Below, one piece after another: positions 58,386 to 64,000 of a DNA stretch of 64,000 nucleotides; positions within the stretch are counted from its first letter, which is position 1; each line of letters opens with the position of its first letter. The notes below the pieces were generated by a model. It was not told the origin of the DNA. It searched no databases and saw nothing but the letters and a program-made list of their open reading frames with translations. The stretch lies in the NCBI GenBank assembly GCA_963691705.1, contig OY829542.1, positions 49,269,002-49,333,001 of the forward strand, given 5' to 3'. The stretch comes from Viola odorata. Its lineage: Eukaryota; Streptophyta; Magnoliopsida; Malpighiales; Violaceae. A program made the position numbers and the translations under genes.

Positions 58386-58611
58386 ACAAAGAAAAATATA
58401 TGTTGTTGTTTTGATTAGTTTATAGGCCAATAGCCTAAATTCTCTTTTTAGTCATCCGTACGGACAAAGTAAGGAAATAATGCATGGATTGACACAAAGA
58501 ATATATTAGTGGCAGACTCGCAGTGGTGGGATCGGGAGTGTTTGTTAATCATTTGGCTTCAAGAAATGAAGGATAAAGAAAGAAAAAGAAAAATTGTAAC
58601 CCTCCGTTTTA

Positions 58612-58875
58612 TACTCCCTCCGTAAATAATTAGATGACGTTTTAGCATTTGCTTTTACTGTTTCGGCACGTATCTTAAAACGGCCGGTAGACTCACTATT
58701 TGAGACAATTTTACCCCTAATTTTTTCTGGGAAGTACGTTAAGGATTAACCTACGTTCACAAAAAAATTCGGATTTTTTTGGGGTCAAATAGTACCTCAT
58801 CCGGCCTCCTCGATATGCGTTCCCTACTGAATATTGGGATGCGAGGAAGTCATGTAATTATTTACGGAGGGAGTA
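58612..58875. mobile_element. Stowaway-like MITE
   Basis: Perfect terminal inverted repeats CTCCCTCCGTAAATAATTA lie at the two ends with TA at each border (TA target duplication), spanning about 264 bp. CTCCCTCCGT termini are typical of Stowaway (Tc1/Mariner-derived) MITEs in plants. There is no coding capacity. Confidence 0.85.
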
Positions 58876-59361
58876 TTAGATTAGTCATTTTAGAGAAGAA
58901 AAATTATATTAAATTAGTTATCGCTTAAAGATTTTTTATTATAGACGATTAGTTGTATTTTTTACTAACTTATAATTATTCTGATTTCTTTTTTATAAAA
59001 TAAATAAAACTCTTCAAACGAGGAATTATATTATAACTACATAAAAGTTCAATCCAATTAGCATCCGCTGGTGGTGTTTCGCGGCAATTTTCTGGATGGT
59101 TTTGTTGCAGCTCTCGGAGCTTGCGAGCTTTGGGGGTGTATTTGGGATTAAAAAAAAGCTTGAGGTAAGGTGGTTTTGTGAGTGGATAATAAAAGTATGG
59201 TGTAAGTGATTTTTAATGTTTTTTTCCCGTATCTGTCAGTTTATAAAATGCCCGTAGTAGCTATTTGTCATCTTTTTCGTCTTTTGTGGAAAATTCAAGT
59301 AAATCATATTTTTAGAGAAGTTAATAACTTTGTTGTCAATGGTCTTGTCTAGCGCTATCCA

Positions 59362-60394
59362 GCAGACTATATTTTGATATACCGTCCAAAATATTTTAGT
59401 ATTCGGTATATCGAATGTCCAAAATTAAATACCGTATCAGACCGAACTAAATTTTAGTACAGTACCGCATTACCGAAATTAGTTCGGTACGGTATTTCAG
59501 TATTTCGGTATCGAAATACCGAAATGTACAATGCTCAGCAAAGGAAAGAAAAGAGGAACACAGAAACCAGCTACGCATTTTAACAAACACCTTGTCTGCA
59601 CCATCTCTGTTTTCTTCCCATATTTTGTACACTGGTTCCAACCAAAATCACAACATCATCCTCAGTCAAAATGAACAAATAAACACAACAAAATATTAAC
59701 AAGTTCCAATTCCATTGTATTGAAACCTTTTCAATTCAATAATCAGCACTACAACAACAATTGCAATAACGAAAAGAACCCTATGTCAAGGAATCCTACA
59801 AGCAACCAAAATCCAATTCAAATTTACATATTTTTCATCCATAGTCAATCAATAAGGAAAGAAAGAAACATATAAAATGGATATATAAAAGTGAAGGGAC
59901 GAAAATGGTGGGTGGTGGAGAACAAATCTGGGGTTGTGATGATTGGAATCTTGATCGGCAAACGAGAAAGACGACGGTTGCGAGAGGAGTAGTGATACCG
60001 GAGTGAGGATATAAAAGTGCGGACAGATCAGCAACGAAGAGAAGAGATGTTGTGTGTGGTGGTTGTTGGTGGTCATCACTCATCGGAGAGAAGAAGATGA
60101 AGTGGTGGTGGAGAGAATTTGTGTGTTTGTTTGTTGCGGTGTGGTTTTGGAATTTTGGAATTTTAGAGAGAGGAGAACAAAAACGAAGAAGAAGAAGAGA
60201 GGAGATGGCATGTAGTATGGTATTTAATGTACCTAATAATTTGGTACGGTCGGTTATGTAATGCCGAACCTAGCAAAACTAATACCGTACCGTACCGAAA
60301 TATCGAATAGTGAATTTTTGTAAAAAAATACCGTCCGAACTTACGTAATTACAGTATGGTACCGCGGTAATTTTGGTACGTTATTTCAGTGGAT
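59362..60394. repeat. Repeat with ACCGTACCGAAAT-type inverted arms
   Basis: The left arm (about 59376-59530) and right arm (about 60235-60394) carry inverted copies of motifs such as TTCGGTACGGTATT. About 700 bp between them has no recognised protein; the ORFs there are low-complexity. A non-autonomous DNA transposon is likely, but the exact ends and target duplication could not be fixed. Confidence 0.5.
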
Positions 60395-61601
60395 ACTCCT
60401 GATCTCATCAATCTAGCTTTTGAGATCTCTATTTTTAGTTTTCTTTCGCTCCATCTAGCTTTCATTTAAATCTTCTATGAGATATTTCAAAATAACCCGT
60501 TCATCCTTAGGGGTTATTTTGATATAATAACTCAGTATTCTTTTTCTTTTTTATGGCAAAAAGAAAATGAAAAAGTTTAACCTAATGATACTCTTTTTTC
60601 TAGTTTTCAGCAATTGAAAAACAATTACTTTATAGTGGGCAATTTAAAACAGATTTAATAGGTAATTAATATGGTGATCATTCCGTTGATAATTAGTGAG
60701 AAAGATGAAGAGGGTATTATTGTAAGAAAATCCTAAATAATCGGAATAAATGATTATTTTGATTTGTGTAATTATATAATTGTGGTTAAAATAACCACTA
60801 ATATGGACAAAATTTGTACAAAATAAATTTCAACTTAATTGATATCCAAGTATCTAACCCTCTTTATTTTACAAGAAAAATAATTATAAGTTTATATAGA
60901 AACTTGCTCATGAGTTTTTTTTAGTTTCACTTTTATCATGTTTTATGAGAAAAGGAAAAAAAAAATCCTAGTTTGATTCAAATGAATGTTCTACCTTATG
61001 TAACCACTTGTTTGGGTACTGGTGTCTTAGTGTGACAATACAAATTTCAAAATTTTGCTGAGTTTATTAAGTGTTTCGTAAACTTTTAAATGCCTTGAAA
61101 TTAAATTAGTAGTGTTAATTAATGAATATATAGTTTATTCGTTGTATTTTATAGTAAAATATTAATAAAAAATCAAATTCAAATCTCATTTCTATAAATT
61201 TTTTGCAACGTTTGGTCGGTGGCGGACTAATAGCAGCAAAATCACGGCATTTGCATCAATCTAACTCAACCCCTAATTCACAAGTCATGATTGTAGCTTT
61301 AGGACCCTCAAATCTGGTGAGACATAAATTCTAGTACTTTAAATAATTAAATTATGGGGTTCTCTAATTAAAAAAGCAAATTAAGAACAAATCCAACGAC
61401 CATGACTAGAAATTGAGACTTAAAATTAGCTTGAGTTTCTTATTGGGTATGTCATACAATTCTTTTAATACAAAGTTTGAACTACAAGTTTTCACAATTA
61501 ATTAAACCAACTTGCTTAATTTAAGATTAAGCCTTTATTCATCATCATAATAATAAACACTTTAATTACCTAGGTTCTCTCCTTTAGAACATAGCTTGAT
61601 T
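60395..61601. other. Intergenic AT-rich DNA downstream of CYP78A
   Basis: No gene or clear repeat is seen. Part of it should be the 3' untranslated region of the P450 gene. Confidence 0.5.
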
Positions 61602-63853
61602 TCATCTGCAAACCACACGACATGCTAGTGGTTTTTTCATCTCAAGAGACATCCTTAGACACTCCGAAAGATCGACTTGTTGAGCCGGTAGCCATTTGTA
61701 TTTGTGCAAAAGCCGTGCGAGCCATAAGTGCACTGTGGCTAACCCGAGTGCCTTGCCCGGGCAAACCCTGCGCCCCGACCCGAATGGTGCGAGCCTCAAA
61801 TCCGAGCCCATTATGGACACATCCTCTTCCACGAACCGGTCTGGGTTAAAAGCCCCTGGGTCCTTCCAGATGGACGGGTCATGAGTTATGGCCCACATGT
61901 TGACCATTGCGGTGGTGCCAGCTGGGATGAAGACCTTGTCCACGTGGGTGTCGTGAATGGCAAGGCGGGCCCATGAGAGTAGTGGGCCAGGTGGGTGGAG
62001 GCGTAAGACTTCTTTGACTATGGATTGGAGGTAAGTGAGATTTGGGATGTCGGAATCTTGCACGTGCCTGTTGGGGCCGACGCATGTGTCGAGCTCTTCT
62101 TGTGCTTTTTCTTGGATTTCTTGGTGCAAAACCATTCTCGCCATGATCCACTCTAGAAGTATAGCAACTGTGTCGGTTCCTCGAAATATCATTTCCTGCA
62201 TAAATTGATGTCAGCAAAAATAATGAAAATAATTAAGTGGGATATTGAAATACCATAAATATTGAATAAATTTTCTTGCCGAATATAACAATCAATCAAG
62301 ACTAGATATTTGTACGAAAAAAAACATCATGATCGACTCTATAAACACATAAAAAAAGGTTTGAAAATCATTTTTGATAAGACATTAAGATAATTTGTAG
62401 ACATTTTTCGAAAAATTCCGGTCCTTAGTCACCTCAATATAGATGGATGCTCAAAAACATTTTTTTATTGCCACTTTCTAAATAAATAAATAAAAAGAAA
62501 AAAGAAAAACACTTCCAAAAGTCGAAGAATAGAATTCCCAACAAAGGTAACCTAGTAGAATCTTTGGTTTTTTTTGTTACAACCTAGTACGTAAATATTC
62601 ATTCCCACTTCAACATTTTTATAAGTCATTATTCTTATTTCTCGGTTTTTAAATTGTTAAACTTTAAAGGCGGAATTTAAAAATAAACCAAAAGTTTTAG
62701 GTTTTTATAAGGTGATTTTGTTCAAATATGAATAATAATAAAAATAATATTATGAGAACTATCAATGACTTGATTCGAATGTGAATATATTTATATTCGA
62801 AAAGAACAAATAAAATACTCATGTATACCGGAAAATAATATATAAGGTTTTAGAAACGAGAAAGTGAAAAAAGTTAGTCCAAAATAAATTTGAGTAAGAG
62901 TTTTTACGTACCCACAACAAGGACACCATATTTGAATCACTTAGTTGCTCCTCTTTAGGTAAAGAAAACAAAGCACTAAGAAAGTCATTTCCATTACTAA
63001 ACTCTCCACTTATTTTTTTTTCCCTCACAATTTCTCCCACGACACTACTAACCTTCTTTGCCAACTTGTAACACCTTCTCTTCACCCCATAAAAATCCAA
63101 AAACCTTAGTGGAAAATAATCCTCCAAGTTAAATTTTTCAATCAACTCAAACCCTTCTTTGACCATAAACCCTAACTCCTCCTCCCTCTCACAACTACCA
63201 AACAAACTTCCTAGTATGTTACTTAAAGAACCCTTTTGTAATATCCCTTTTAACATCACAACCCCCTTCTCCTCCATTTCCTTACTCACTTCCACTAGCA
63301 TCCCGTCACTCAAACGCTGTCTTAACGGCTCTAGACCAGCGATTCTCTTAGGGGCAAACATGTAATTAGCCGCAACGCGACGTAGTTGTCTCCAATACTT
63401 CCCGGACGGAGCAAACCCGATAGCATTTTCAAACATTAACAAACGGGCTGATTCCTTTATGGGCCGGTCTGAAAAAGAAGGCCCACATAGGATTTCCTTA
63501 GCCGTATCAGGATGACTACTAATGATCACACGCGTGGTGCCTAAACTAAACGCCATGAGCCTAGTTGCACCTAATGAGCTAGCAATGGTTGCCAAATTTC
63601 GATGTGCAAGTGAACCCATTTGAGGCAAAATCCCCAAAATGGGCCAGCCAATTGGGCCGGAAAGTTTTTTTAATGGGCTTTGATGGCTCCTCCATGCAAA
63701 ACCTCCAGGGACTAAAAAGATATGTAGAAAGAAACCCAAAAAGGAGATTAAAGAGGAAGTGACGATGATTACAGCCCATGGATTATGGTATGAAGTTGCT
63801 AACCATAAGATGAATAAAAAGAGATTAGCTAACATGAAGGAGAAGGACTTCAT
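61602..63853 (-). CDS. CYP78A: Cytochrome P450, CYP78A family
   Basis: Exon 1 is 63853-62912 and exon 2 is 62195-61602, with a 716-bp phase-0 intron (GTACGT...ATGCAG), the single intron position typical of CYP78A. The product is 511 aa, normal for the family. N-terminal membrane segments lie at about 8-20 and 27-48. A hinge GPIGWPILG is at 66-74, C-helix WRQLRR at 154-159, I-helix FRGTDT at 318-323, ExxR at 376-379, PDRF at 432-435 and haem loop [10 protein letters not shown] at 452-461 with the haem-ligand Cys459. The enzyme sits in the ER membrane and is a haem monooxygenase using NADPH-P450 reductase. CYP78A members (KLUH, PLASTOCHRON1) control organ and seed size and leaf initiation through an unresolved mobile signal. 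[20 protein letters not shown] is KLUH-like, but the exact orthologue is not assigned. All key residues are present, so it looks functional. Confidence 0.95.
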
Positions 63854-63928
63854 TTTTAGGGTTTTGGATGTGTTTATTAGAGCTAAATCTTATGCTTTTC
63901 ATGGAATAATTGATGTGGGTTCGGATCG

Positions 63929-63936
63929 TATTTATA
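63929..63936 (-). promoter_or_regulatory. TATA box of CYP78A gene
   Basis: TATAAATA on the minus strand lies 76 bp upstream of the ATG at 63853, a usual distance for a plant Pol II promoter with a short leader. The rest of the promoter is outside the window. Confidence 0.65.
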
Positions 63937-64000
63937 GTGGTTTTGTAACTAAGGATGTGGTTAGTTTTGTAACCATGATTAATTAGAGGGTGATTAATTA

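Noticed and set aside
59835..60083. 82-codon minus-strand ORF between repeats
   Set aside because: It is Ser/Pro/His low-complexity, overlaps a second frame of similar content, lies in repeat cargo and has no family resemblance.

Overview
The window is plant nuclear DNA, most likely from a eudicot. Almost all of it is nested Ty3/Gypsy LTR retrotransposons, and the only ordinary host gene I can support is a two-exon cytochrome P450 of the CYP78A family on the minus strand at the right edge (61602-63853). The plant assignment rests on Athila, Tat/Retand-like and CRM-like lineages, a tRNA-Asp primer site, a CTCCCTCCGT-type MITE and the CYP78A gene. The species cannot be told from the sequence.

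Positions 1-45543 are one insertion nest. Outermost is a CRM-like chromovirus (element D, minus; 5' LTR 44874-45543) whose RNase H is interrupted at 40033 by a Tat-lineage element (B, minus; 5' LTR 39448-40033, 3' LTR beyond the left edge). B is interrupted in its RNase H by an Athila-like element (C, minus; LTRs 6623-8199 and 33983-35553, perfect target duplication AGTGC). C is interrupted near the start of gag by a second Tat element (A, minus; LTRs 17882-18359 and 33410-33886, duplication CGAGG/TGAGG). A is interrupted in its additional RNase H by a solo Tat LTR on the plus strand (28411-28934, duplication CCGGG/CCGAG). Thus pol of B lies at both 4572-6622 and 35554-39360, and gag of C starts at 33923 and resumes at 17881.

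Both Tat elements carry accessory genes antisense to gag-pol, between integrase and the 3' LTR. B shows one (750-3114, decayed). A shows four, each with its own TATA-like box: a 102-codon ORF (18827-19135), a 143-codon ORF (19670-20101), an intact spliced gene of 727 codons (20573-22822) and a decayed paralogue of it (23438-25800). Four of the five promoters seen in A and B contain a CACGTG G-box in the context (A/C)CACGTGTCC. This antisense cassette, with one spliced gene open beside a dead pol, is the best candidate for something not yet described.

To the right is a separate plus-strand Athila-like element E (45777-57886, duplication TTCTG/TTCTA), heavily decayed, with an env-like ORF and a 123-bp in-frame copy of its own LTR end inside gag. 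From 57887 to 61601 there is host DNA with a probable degenerate SINE, a Stowaway-like MITE and a repeat with ACCGTACCGAAAT-type inverted arms. The CYP78A gene follows, with a TATA box upstream of its start codon near the right edge. No tRNA, rRNA, CRISPR or prokaryote-type features were seen.
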